Shown piece after piece: positions 43,821-51,989 of a DNA stretch of 64,000 nt; within the stretch, counting starts at the first letter, position 1, and every line of letters begins with the position of its first letter. Source of the stretch: Haematococcus lacustris (taxonomy: Eukaryota; Chlorophyta; Chlorophyceae; Chlamydomonadales; Haematococcaceae). Location of the stretch: assembly GCA_030144725.1 (NCBI GenBank), contig JASKMD010000016.1, forward strand, positions 1,856,753-1,920,752, read 5' to 3'. Under the pieces are notes generated by a model. That model worked only from the letters and a program-made list of their open reading frames with translations, did no database searches and was not told the origin of the DNA. The position numbers and the translations under genes were made by a program.

Positions 43821-44588
43821 GAGCCTCTCACCCACAGCCTGCTGGCAGACCCCTCCTACGGCCTCAGCACGTGGGTCATCACCGACCCCACCGCCCCCCC
43901 CTCGCGAGGCATCAGCCCGCGGCTGCAAGCTCACGTGGCGGCACTGGCTGAGCTCAAGCTGTTCCGTGCGGTGCCCCCCGCTAGCCAGTCCTTCTTCTCA
44001 GTGCTGGCGGAGCCGCTGTGGTACAACGCACAAGTCCGCATGAACCCAGCAGCAAGGGAGGCAGCAGTTGAGCAGGGTTGGACCCACGTCCGCCACGTGA
44101 GGGAGGCCCTCCACAGCCCCCAGCTGGAGGGGGAGGCCCGATGGGCTGCCGACCTGGTCAGGGCTTGCCTCCCCGAGCCCTGGCAGGGCATGGTGGACCG
44201 CTTGCAGCCTCCACAGCCGGAGTGGGAGTGCCTGAGGGTTGGGCCAGGGGTGGGGTTTGTGATGCGGCGCACCCCCCTGCTCCAGTCCTCCCACTGGGTG
44301 GGCCCCAACGGCCGCCTCTACGCCCTAGACCCCACAGGGCAAGGGCCCCTCGGGGCTTTCCGGGCGGAGGAGGGGGCGGCCTGGGAGCCAGCTGCGGTGG
44401 CCCGGCTCAACAAGCCCAGCTACAGGCTGACCCCGGGGGAGCGGGCCACCCACCTCCGCCCTCTACCCGCCCAGCGTCACGTGGCGCAGGAGCAGGCTCA
44501 GGGGCAGGAACAAGGAGGAGCCAGGAGGGTGGGCAGGGGAGGGGGGCGGGCAAGGGGGCCGGGCGGGGGCAGGGGGCGAGGGCGTTGA
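43821..44588 (+). pseudogene. ORF2 thumb, cut in the Gly/Arg region
   Basis: Frame 43935-44588 keeps AVPPASQSFFSVLAEPLW. It stops at TGA 44586-44588 inside the Gly/Arg run through a private G-to-T change (GGCGTTGAGG). Downstream the REMVH insert and the 65-bp duplication are both present. Confidence 0.76.
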
Positions 44589-44958
44589 GGAGGTGGAGGG
44601 CGTAGGGGCGCAGGAGGCGGGGCGGGAGGGCATGCTGCCGACCCAGCTGACGAGGGGCCTGGCACCTGGCATAAAGAGGAGTGGCTCTTGGGCCCCTGGG
44701 CTCACCTGCAGCTGGACCCTTAGGTGTGGGGCATGGGCACAACTCGAGAAATGGTTCACCTGCAGCTGGACTTCTCTGTCAAGCATGCCAGGGTGCGCCT
44801 CAGGTGTGGGGCATGGGCACCACCACCCTGCTGGACTTCTCTGTCAAGCATGCCAGGGTGCGCCTCCACCAGCTCCAGCGCGTCAGTGCCGACCCCCTCT
44901 ACCCACCCAGTGGGGGCCTGTGGCCTGCGCTGTGGGGTGGGCGCACCCCCGGGCAGCG

Positions 44959-46137
44959 GGCGAACCGGAGGTGGCAGCGGTGGCTGATGGAGCCCTGAGA
45001 GAGCTGGAGCTCAAGTGGGAGGCTAGCGCGCAGCAGGTGGCAGGCCAGGGGGCAGCGGGGGAGCGGGAGCAGCAGGGCAAGGATGTGGAGGAGCGGCTCC
45101 CCGAGGAGGTGCAGGGCAGCCAACCGCCTCGCTGGCTTGACACCTCCGACAGGGCGCACCAGCGACCCTCGCCGCAGATGAGGGCGGCCCAGCAGGCTGA
45201 GCGGCAGCTGGAGGCCCAGCAGCGGCGTGGCGGCAGGCAGCCAGTTGCTCAGCCCGCCCCCTGGGCCGACACCGTGGACCAGCTGGCTGTGGGTGTTCAG
45301 GCGGGCCAGCCGTGTGCGAAGGTGTGGAAGGAGCTGCTAGACCCCACCCTCCGTCGGGAGCATGTCATCGTGGCCTGGCGGGTGCTTCACGCCAGCCTCA
45401 TGGTGGGGGCCTTGTGGGGCCACATCCTCAAGGGTACGGCTGCCCCGGGCTCTTCCGCCTGCCGCTTCTGCCAGCCGGGGCACTTGGAGACCCTCACCCA
45501 CGCCTTCCTGACCTGCCCCGCCGTGGTCCCAGCCTGGGAGTGGGTGCTGGACGTGTACGGCCGCCTCACAGGCACCCGCCCCCCCTCAGGCGACGCCATG
45601 CTGCTCCTCAGTGGGCGCCCCACCTGCGGCGAGGCCCCCCCCTTTCAGCCCCCTGACAGCCTGCTGTGGCTGCGGCTGCGCGTTGCCTACCTAGGCGCAG
45701 TGTGGCACCTCCGCAGCTCAGGAGCCGCTACAGCCCTGCAGCCACAACAGGTGGCGAGGCGGGTCGTGGAGGAGGTCATCTCCACCCTCACCACGGCCGT
45801 CAAGCGGGACTGGCATCGGGTGGGGAGGGACATCCGCGTGGGCCTCTGCGGCGCTGTGCCCTCCACCTGGTTCAAAGGCAAGGACCCGGAGCTGGACGCT
45901 GCCCACTTCGACCAGCTGTGGCCCGAGGCGTCGGGGGGCTGGTTTGCCAAGCAGCCCAGGAGGGAGCGGAGGGGAGGGCAGGAGGGGGCAGAGGGGAGGG
46001 TTGGGGCAGGAGGAGTGGAGGAGGAGAGGGCAGCAGGGAGGCCTAGGCATGGGGAGGGCAGGGCGCAGGGGGGGGGAGAGCTAGTGGTTCGCCTCTCCTT
46101 GCAGTGGCCCGTCCCCTTCCCCGTCGAGCCAGCCTGA
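44959..46137 (+). pseudogene. ORF2 linker and C-terminus, type 2 end
   Basis: ELELKWEAS, QPPRWLDT, KVWKELLDP, zinc finger C-x2-C-x9-H-x4-C (45460-45516), DAMLLLSG, WLRLRVAYL, VKRDWHRVG, AHFDQLWPEASGGW. Where type 1 copies have TAG this copy has TGG (Trp), so translation continues through FAKQPRRERRGG to FPVEPA and TGA 46135-46137. The finger resembles those at the C-terminus of many L1-clade ORF2 proteins and probably binds template RNA. Confidence 0.8.
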
Positions 46138-46564
46138 GCTTCAGGGTTGCTGGTGGGGGCTTAGGGCGTTCGGTGGGTGGGGTGGGCTAGGCTTCGGGGG
46201 GCTGTCTGGGTGTCACGGGACCGGGGGCTTAGGTGGTCTTGGTCTGAGCGTTGGGGGTAGGGTTCTCGGTTTCAGGTCGAGGGGCGGCACTTAGGCTCGG
46301 GTGGGTAGTTTTGTGGGGAGGGTATGGGGAGGGTCTGAAGAGGTGAGCTAGGGTGGAGGGCGTTGGTGTGGGGGAGTGTCTTGACGTTGTCCTAGGGAGG
46401 GGGTTGCTTAGGTTGTGTGGACCTTTGCCTGTGGGGTGTGGACCTTTGTTTGGGGTGTGTGGACCGCTGTGTTTGGGTGGGGTGCTTGGGGCTCGTGTAT
46501 GGGGGAACCTTGTTTTGTAGTAGTCTTCTCTTTTCATCTTTTCTTTAGTGTCACTCTCTCTCTT
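46138..46564 (+). repeat. Type 2 LINE 3' UTR, interrupted
   Basis: Longer than type 1 by roughly 140 bp. Contains three tandem GTGTGGACC-type units (about 46413-46466), a pyrimidine tract and TCACTCTCTCTCTT. Stops at 46564 exactly where the uninterrupted version at 55676 continues with GTAATGCTCCTCCATC and poly(A). Confidence 0.85.
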
Positions 46565-46649
46565 TTAGTTCCGTTTTCATGCGTTATAATAGTTAATAGC
46601 CTGCTGTTTAAGAGACGTAACAAGGGCAACCGACGGCTAATTATGTCCC

Positions 46650-46751
46650 AACCGTCAATTATAGCTAACCGTCAATTATAGCTAACCGTCAATTATAGCC
46701 AACCGTCAATTATAGCCAACCGCCAATTATAGCCAACCGCCAATCATAGGC
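46650..46751. repeat. Six 17-bp tandem repeats
   Basis: Consensus AACCGYCAATTATAGCY, six units in register (46650, 46667, 46684, 46701, 46718, 46735). The last unit is degenerate and partial matches (46631-46650) precede it. Sits about 85 bp inside the left end of the insert, which may point to a terminal or subterminal repeat array. Confidence 0.9.
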
Positions 46752-47109
46752 AACCGCTCAGTCGCAACCACTACACATGGCAACACACGACCCCATCCTC
46801 ATATCGCGCTCCTTGCACCTCCTCCTTGCACCTCATGCAATTCATGTGCCCATGCGCTTTATTTATTCATCATGCAATTCATCACGTGCAACAGCATGCA
46901 CTTCATCATAGCATAGATGCTTGCTTGCATGAGAGGAAGCCCCGCCTACTACACAGCACCATGAACACCACTTGCAACACATTATGACATACATATGAAT
47001 CAAGCATCAACCGCAGACGTGAGTGGTGCCATGCCGTTCTCCACTATGCGTGGCATGCCAAAGGCTGGTGATAATGAGGGACAACGACGCTATCCAAGGT
47101 ATATAGGGA

Positions 47110-47342
47110 ATGGCTGGACTGAGCGGTAGTGGAGCTAGCCTGAGCTGAGAGATAGCCTGAGTTGGGGCGGAGGGTGGGTTGAGAGCATCAAGAAGCACAA
47201 CACCAACCGAGTGATGTTGCGCCGGCCTCTATAGCGCCCGTTTTGTAATGGATTGGTAGAGATATATATAGAGAGAGGTCTGAGAAGTGGTGGAGGAGCT
47301 GGCAATGTGACCTGAGCTGGGGCCAAGGGCAGGTTGAGAGCA
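47110..47342. repeat. Diverged direct duplication, about 155-bp spacing
   Basis: Segment 47156-47187 (CCTGAGTTGGGGCGGAGGG...) and segment 47311-47342 (CCTGAGCTGGGGCCAAGGG...) share about 80 percent of bases. Similar stretches precede each (TATATAGGG-like and GGTGGAGCT). On the - strand both give short Leu/Pro-rich frames, which I do not regard as genes. Confidence 0.6.
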
Positions 47343-47837
47343 ACCAACCATTGCCGCAACATCGGACATGTGTTCACCTCAACTCCTGCGCACAATGACA
47401 TCAAGGAGGGTAATGGGTGCCGTCATGCACAATTTTAGACTTCATGTTGCAGGATCTGCTCCCTCACCTGATTGAGCTTTGAGGCTGGGTTTTACTTGAT
47501 GAATAAGCCGTGAGCAACAGCACTATCATGCTAAGAAGGAGCTCCACAACCAAACAGCCCTGCAAGAGACGAAACAACATGTTGTGACAAATACAAATGC
47601 ACACGGAGCAACTGCAAGTGCACCTGCATGATATGGATACAGTTGCGCATGCACATGATGGTGCCCTTGATGTTGCTACCTAGGCAACCCAAGCCCTACC
47701 ACTTGTGCAACTGCAGCAATGGCATGGCTGCCCTAGCAACCAAGAAATTAGTCACTGCGACTGCACGGTCGGGGCAGCACCTACCGCATTAGGTTACGAT
47801 GACAATGTCTGAGGCAAGATAGCTGGGCATTTGAAGT

Positions 47838-47855
47838 GGCGGCGGCGGCGGCGGC
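47838..47855. repeat. (GGC)6 microsatellite
   Basis: Six perfect GGC units. On the - strand they would encode a short Ala run in an otherwise unsupported frame. Confidence 0.85.
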
Positions 47856-48202
47856 GACGAGAACCGCTAAGAAACCAAGAAACCTGGCTATAGCCACTGT
47901 GACATCCACAATAACGCTGATAGGATCACGGGTGTCCCTACGAGCAAATCGAGGGATCAAGGGCTGGTGATTTCTGTGAAGCCGCAGTCCGTGCGTGGCA
48001 GGTCGTCTCGGCAATAGTGAGGGTCGAACTTACCAATGTCAGGGTCGGAGCCACCGCTGTCGCCGCCATCGTCGCCGTGCAAGTCCTCCGTTCCAAAGAA
48101 AGCCACCTGTATCTCATCCATATCGCAATGCATTACAACGACTGACCCTCACCAAGCAACAAACAAGCGACTGCCTCAAATGTTACACTAAAGGCAATGA
48201 TC

Positions 48203-48221
48203 AGCTCGGCTCCGCCGAGCT
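48203..48221. repeat. Short perfect hairpin with TCC loop
   Basis: Arms AGCTCGGC and GCCGAGCT around a 3-base TCC loop. Same loop as the two other hairpins at 48351 and 50060. Confidence 0.8.
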
Positions 48222-48264
48222 CAGAATCGATTTATCGCCTCTGTAAATTGAAGTTATACAAGTT

Positions 48265-48440
48265 AACTGCAACGCCTCACCTTTTCCGGGTTTGTAAACG
48301 ACCTCGGCCTCGCAGTTCCTCGTGAACGCTCTCGACCTCCGCCAGGGACCTCCGGCCCCTGGCGTCGGTCTCGAGCGTTCACTCGGAACTGCTTCGGCCT
48401 CGGTCGTTTACAAACCCGGAAAAGGTTCGGTGTTGCAGTT
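48265..48440. repeat. Long inverted repeat, about 86-bp arms, 3-bp loop
   Basis: Left arm 48265-48350, loop TCC 48351-48353, right arm 48354-48440. Arms match except for one A/G near the loop, one G/A and one extra base, plus six dinucleotide mismatches. At every one of these both arms read TC on the + strand (contexts CCTCAC, CCTCGG, CCTCGC, CCTCGT, CTCTCG, CCTCCG). A frame of 61 codons on the - strand is only a consequence of the palindrome. Confidence 0.9.
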
Positions 48441-48468
48441 ATCCTCATCTTAGTTCCAACGCCGCAGA

Positions 48469-48509
48469 CCTATTATGCTCTTAAAAACCCCTATTACGCT
48501 CCTAAAAAC
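48469..48509. repeat. Two 21-bp tandem units
   Basis: CCTATTATGCTCTTAAAAAC followed by CCCTATTACGCTCCTAAAAAC. Just outside the long palindrome. Confidence 0.7.
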
Positions 48510-48756
48510 GCCGGGACGCGGACCTTTTTAAGAAAAGCGCGTGCAAAAGGACATGCAGCATGCAACTCCATAAGGTCCATGAAAACACCAACGCACACAA
48601 TAACACATCTCATTTCAACAAATCAACCCCAAACGTGTCTCGTTAGTCCCTCTTGGGCAACATGCTCTGCTGCACCACTTGGATCTTCATCTGGTGAGGA
48701 ACATTTACACCTGCCATCAATTGGGCCATTGGATCAGCCGTACGCAAGCCACGCTG

Positions 48757-49215
48757 GTGTGGGGCAGCAGCGAGCAAGGTGTGGGGCAGCGGTGTGAGGA
48801 GTGTTGGGCAACAGGGCTATGGGGCAACAGCAGGCAGGTGGTGGGGCAGCAATGGGCAGGATATGGAGCAACAACGAGCAGGGTGTGGGCTAGACTGGGC
48901 ATGGGCAGGGTGTGGGGCAGCAACGGGCAGGGTGTGAGGCATTAGCAGGTAGGGTGTGGGGCAGCAGCGGGCAGGGTGTGGGGCTGCAGCGGGTGGGGGC
49001 GTGGGGCAACAAAGGGCAGGTGGTGGGCAACAAGAGGCAGGGTGTGGGGCAACAGCACGCATGGGGTGGGGGTAAACGGGCAGGGGGTGTGACAGCAACG
49101 GGCAGGTGGTCTGGCAACAGAGAGCAGGGGATGGGGCAACAACAAGTAGGCGGTGGAACACAACAGGCAAGTGGTGGGGCAACAGAGGGTAGGGGGTGGG
49201 GCAGCAACTGGAAGG
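48757..49215. repeat. Degenerate minisatellite, about 22-bp unit
   Basis: Roughly twenty imperfect units around GTGGGGCAGCAACGGGCAGG, varying in length and with CAA/CAG and GGG changes. Several frames of 70-156 codons run through it in all phases, as expected of a repeat of this composition, with no sign of real coding. Confidence 0.88.
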
Positions 49216-49811
49216 TGTAGTGGTGTGGGTACCTACAAGGAATACAAGTGAAGCATGTCTAATTACATTGGGGCCCTCCTTCATCACAACTGCTTACCAC
49301 CATGACAAGCGTCCACCAAGCGTCCACCAGGCACCGCACCCAGAAATTTCGTCGACACTTGAGAAACACGATGTTACAAGAAGTGGAATTAGCGCACGTA
49401 CCTTCGGAATGCGTACCACAGAGCAAAGCAAAACACTTACGCTCCAGTGTTTTTAGCTCGAGGTACTGCCTACAATAACCGGTGCCCTATTGCACCAAGC
49501 ATAGACGCTGCAACTGCATTGCATCAACGTGAGGAGGGAATAGGCTTATCAGAGCATTGGGCGTCGAGCGAAGAATCATGGCCGTACGTAAGACGTACCT
49601 TCTTTAGGGGTAGCGCGAAGAGCGGTGACAACAATGCCTAAGGCTTCACCTCCGTGTAAGGCTCATCTTCGTGGTAGGCTCCCTCCTCGTCCGCGTCTTT
49701 TTCCTCGGCTAGAAACAACGCTAGTGATGACAGCTGCGGCAAGGCGATGTAGTGGCGTTTTCACGCGTGTAAAAACGTTAGCAGCCCTATCTTTAAAACG
49801 TTTAGTACGCG

Positions 49812-49898
49812 GCCCCTCCGCTATTAACAGCCACAAACCAAACTTGTGGTTGTTAATAGGGGAGGGGACTTGTTTGTGGCTGTTAGTAGCGGAGGGGA
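49812..49898. repeat. Inverted repeat with a third, direct copy
   Basis: Left arm 49812-49838 (GCCCCTCCGCTATTAACAG...), right arm 49872-49898 in reverse complement with one or two differences, and an intermediate diverged copy at 49842-49868 in the orientation of the right arm. Confidence 0.75.
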
Positions 49899-50047
49899 CT
49901 TGTAAACAGGGCAACCACCGTCGCGATCACAGTCTTCGTCATCGAAGTCAGATGCAGGCGAGATATGCTCGGACATCGAACAAAGACAGCAGGGAATAGA
50001 TGCGCGGCGGTCAGCATCACACATGTCACACCAGATGTGAGAGACAG

Positions 50048-50074
50048 AGCCAGCGCGGCTCCGCCGCGCTGGCT
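50048..50074. repeat. Perfect 12-bp hairpin with TCC loop
   Basis: AGCCAGCGCGGC, TCC, GCCGCGCTGGCT. Perfect GC-rich stem with the same loop as the palindromes at 48203 and 48265. Confidence 0.85.
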
Positions 50075-50170
50075 AAAGCTTGAACGCTTTGAAAACGCCA
50101 CTACACTAGATAGCGACAAAACCGCTGCGTGCTAAAGGATTTAAACTCGCTCGGCCTCGCACCGGCGCTA

Positions 50171-50241
50171 AACAGCTCTCGACCTCAGCCAGCGGCCGCG
50201 TCGCTACGCTCCGCGGCTGCTGGCTTCGGTCTCGAGCTGTT
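50171..50241. repeat. Inverted repeat with TC/TC mismatches, 34-bp arms
   Basis: Arms 50171-50204 and 50208-50241 around TAC. Apart from one G/A, the mismatches are three dinucleotides, all TC on both arms of the + strand (CTCTCG, CCTCAG, CGTCGC). A weaker outer stem continues to about 50140 and 50283 with two more TC/TC sites. A separate 7-bp stem TTTTAGG/CCTAAAA lies at 50267-50283. Confidence 0.85.
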
Positions 50242-50309
50242 ACGCTCCAGCGCCTCGGCCTCGCGTTTTTAGGGCGCCTAAAACTACCGGCGCTTCCACT
50301 ATCTACTAC

Positions 50310-50338
50310 GTAATGCTCCTCCATCAAAAAAAAAAAAA
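50310..50338 (+). repeat. Last 16 bases of copy 10 3' UTR and 13-A tail
   Basis: GTAATGCTCCTCCATC followed by 13 A. Joined to the left flank at 46564 it exactly rebuilds the uninterrupted end seen at 55673-55706, which shows that the insert went into a finished LINE copy. Confidence 0.88.
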
Positions 50339-50821
50339 CCTAGGAGGGAGCGGAGGGGAGGGCAGGATGGGGCAGAGGGGAGGGTTGGGGCAGGAGGAGT
50401 GGAGGAGGAGAGGGCAGCAGGGAGGCCTAGGCTTGGGGAGGGCAGGGCGCAGGGGGGGGGAGAGCTAGTGGTTCGCCTCTCCTTGCAGTGGCCTGTCCCC
50501 TTCCCCGTCGAGCCAGCCTGAGCTGTAGGTTTGCTGGTGGGGGCTTAGTGCGTTCAGGTCGTGTGGCTGGGCTTAGACTCGTGTGAGTAGTATTGTGAGG
50601 AGGGTCTGGGGAGGTGTGTAGAGCTAGGGTGGAGGGCGTTGGTGTGGGGGGGTGTCTTGACGTTGTCCTAGGGAGGGGTTTTCCTTGGGGTGTGTGGACC
50701 TTTGCTTGGGGTGTGTGGACCGCTGTTTTCGGGGTGGGGTGCTTGGGACTCGTGTATGGGGGACCCTTGTTTGTTGTAGTCTTCTCTTTTCTTCTTTTCT
50801 TTAGTCTCTCTCTCTCTTGTA
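50339..50821 (+). repeat. Type 1 3' region used as 5' region of copy 11
   Basis: Begins PRRERRGG (out of an ORF2 end), has TGA 50519-50521, the type 1 UTR, the GTGTGGACC units (about 50693-50720) and the pyrimidine tract with TTTAG, ending at the ORF1 ATG. About the last 185 bp of ORF2 is thus present at both ends of the element. Confidence 0.85.
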
Positions 50822-51643
50822 ATGCTCCTCTCCGTCATGATAGCGGCCCCCACCGCCCCTTGCCGCACGGAGGTCACGAGGCCTAACGCAGTTGCCCATC
50901 TCCCAGCCCAGGAGCTTGGTCCCTCTACCGGGCTGGGCACCCGGCTCGGCACGGTGCGGGTTGGGTCCTGTGAGCTGCAGGGTAGTCAGCCTCCCCGCTG
51001 GCTTGACACCGCCGCGAGGGCACCTCCGCGCCCCTCCCCGGATGACAGGAGGGCTAGGCGGGAGGAGCGGCAGCGGGTGGCTCAGTGTAGGTCGAGGCGA
51101 GGCAACACGCAGCCAGCTACCCAGCCAGCCAGAGGGGGGCCTAGCCGGCGCCGGTATGGCATTCCCTCTTCCGGTTCCAGCTCTGAGGAGTGGGAGGCTC
51201 GGCGTGCAGGGCACCAGCAAGCCGGCAGGCAGCGTGTTGAGCAGCTTGGCCATGGGTCCCCACACATGCGGCGCTACGGTTTGCTGAGCCCCTCTGCTAG
51301 CCTGGCCAGCTCGCTGGGGGCCTCCTGTGATAGCCCTGTAGTTGAGTCAGCAGGGCCCCGGGAGGGGAGGTTGAAGGTGCCTAAGCGGCAGCAGCCCGAG
51401 CAGGCAGCTCAGCTTGGGGAGGAGGTCGAGCAGCTCGGTCCTCTGCCCCTGCGTCCCCCTCTGGCCATCTATTCACGAGAGCCTCGGGTCTGCCTGCGCC
51501 GCCCGGGAGCCAAGTTGGCGTGCATTGAGGCCACCCCGCCCCCCCCCCCCGGCCCTCCTCCTTTGCCAGGTCCGCCTCCCCTTCCCAGCTCACCCACCCT
51601 CCTCCACACACGCGCAGCCCACGCGGGGGCAAGCCAGGACTAG
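50822..51643 (+). CDS. LINE ORF1 protein, 273 aa
   Basis: ATG 50822 (or 50837), frame as in copies 7-10 up to KLACIEATPPPPP. The poly-C tract is shorter here (51538-51550), so the Pro-rich tail switches frame and stops early at 51641-51643, three bases before the EN ATG. Shows that tract-length slippage controls the ORF1 C-terminus. Confidence 0.55.
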   Translation: MLLSVMIAAPTAPCRTEVTRPNAVAHLPAQELGPSTGLGTRLGTVRVGSCELQGSQPPRWLDTAARAPPRPSPDDRRARREERQRVAQCRSRRGNTQPATQPARGGPSRRRYGIPSSGSSSEEWEARRAGHQQAGRQRVEQLGHGSPHMRRYGLLSPSASLASSLGASCDSPVVESAGPREGRLKVPKRQQPEQAAQLGEEVEQLGPLPLRPPLAIYSREPRVCLRRPGAKLACIEATPPPPPGPPPLPGPPPLPSSPTLLHTRAAHAGASQD

Positions 51644-51645
51644 CC

Positions 51646-51989
51646 ATGCAGCGCCCAGGTGTGGCCGCCAGGTTCTTGGCAGTCACTTTCAACGTGCAGG
51701 GCCTTGCCCAGCCGCACAAACTGCAGGCCCTGCTTGACTGGGCCGCTGACAGCCCGGCGCAAGTGGTATTCCTTCAAGAGTGCCATAGGGCGGATAGCGT
51801 GTGGCAGTGGGCAGAAGCCCACTCGGGGGCCAAGCCCGCGTAGCGGGGGCAGTGGTTTTACACCCCTGGCACCGGCAGCTCCCAAGGCTGTCTGCTTTTG
51901 GTCAAGCCCTCCACCATCCTCCAGGGGTGCACCCAGGTGCAGCTGCAGGCAGAGGGGGCCCAGGGGCGGGTGCTGCGGGTAGACGGGGA
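51646..51989 (+). pseudogene. ORF2 endonuclease N-terminal fragment
   Basis: NVQGL and VVFLQE present, TAG 51841-51843, then cut at RVLRVDGD (51989) before the YAP, GDFN, DRWY and DHR motifs. No functional EN is possible. The fusion to RT is out of frame with EN. Confidence 0.82.

Larger units (their letters stand above)
1..46564 (+). mobile_element. Left block of LINE cluster (copies 0-10)
   Basis: Eleven head-to-tail partial copies of one LINE family, all on the + strand. Recurrent landmarks are the ORF1 leader, the EN start (3372, 6686, 13311, 19949, 24912, 29875, 35968, 42061), the EN frame ending in TAA, RT motif GLDGLPMEVY, an RT-core deletion scar and the zinc finger. No poly(A) separates copies inside the block; the only poly(A) belonging to it is at 50326-50338. 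This argues for tandem duplication and recombination rather than eleven separate insertions. The family is inferred to be L1-clade and Zepp-like from EN plus RT plus the C-terminal CCHC finger; a database search was not possible. Confidence 0.88.
41235..46564 (+). mobile_element. LINE copy 10, split by the insert
   Basis: ORF1, EN, RT N-terminal region, RT-core scar near 43821, thumb, linker, intact zinc finger, type 2 ORF2 end (TGA 46135-46137) and type 2 3' UTR broken at 46564. The last 16 bases of the UTR and the poly(A) lie at 50310-50338. Mosaic: the 5' half resembles copies 7-9, the 3' end matches copies 11 and 12. Confidence 0.85.
49748..50105. repeat. 16-bp inverted repeat bounding 358 bp
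   Basis: TGTAGTGGCGTTTTCA at 49748-49763 and its exact reverse complement at 50090-50105; weaker matching (TTAGC-AGC) continues inward. The arrangement is MITE-like but no flanking target duplication is obvious. It encloses a second inverted repeat (49812-49898) and a perfect hairpin (50048-50074). Confidence 0.6.
46565..50309 (+). other. 3.7-kb non-LINE insert, no gene recognised
   Basis: Composition is clearly less GC-rich than the LINE DNA. No frame longer than about 125 codons, and none with recognisable domains; no tRNA or rRNA was seen. It holds tandem repeats, a minisatellite and several palindromes (listed separately). 46752-47100 and 47343-47830 show nothing beyond scattered short repeats; 49220-49740 shows nothing recognisable. 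No convincing terminal inverted repeat or target-site duplication: the left flank reads CACTCTCTCT and the right end of the insert CACTATCTAC, at best a degenerate match. Could be a mobile element of unknown class or captured genomic or organellar DNA. Strand is arbitrary. Confidence 0.7.

Noticed and set aside
46650..46751. CRISPR-like array
   Set aside because: The 17-bp units are directly adjacent with no spacers, and the context is eukaryotic.
47781..48014. 77-codon - strand frame with an Ala run
   Set aside because: The Ala run is just the (GGC)6 microsatellite; no similarity or supporting context.
48263..48448. 61-codon frame on the - strand
   Set aside because: Lies entirely in the long palindrome; open only because of its composition.
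48679..49287. Several 70-156 codon frames on both strands
   Set aside because: All run through the 22-bp minisatellite, where every phase is open; no domain or codon pattern.
47778..49595. A spliced host gene on the - strand suggested by GTAAGT, GTAGGT and GTACGT motifs
   Set aside because: The number of such hexamers is near chance for 3.7 kb, and no exon chain with a start codon and conserved protein could be assembled.
49596..49620. Telomere-type TTTAGGG
   Set aside because: A single occurrence (CTTTAGGGG); no tandem array anywhere in the window.
46565..50309. Helitron identity for the insert
   Set aside because: The reverse strand does end in CTAA, but no TC start, no A/T insertion site and no Rep/helicase coding; too weak to call.
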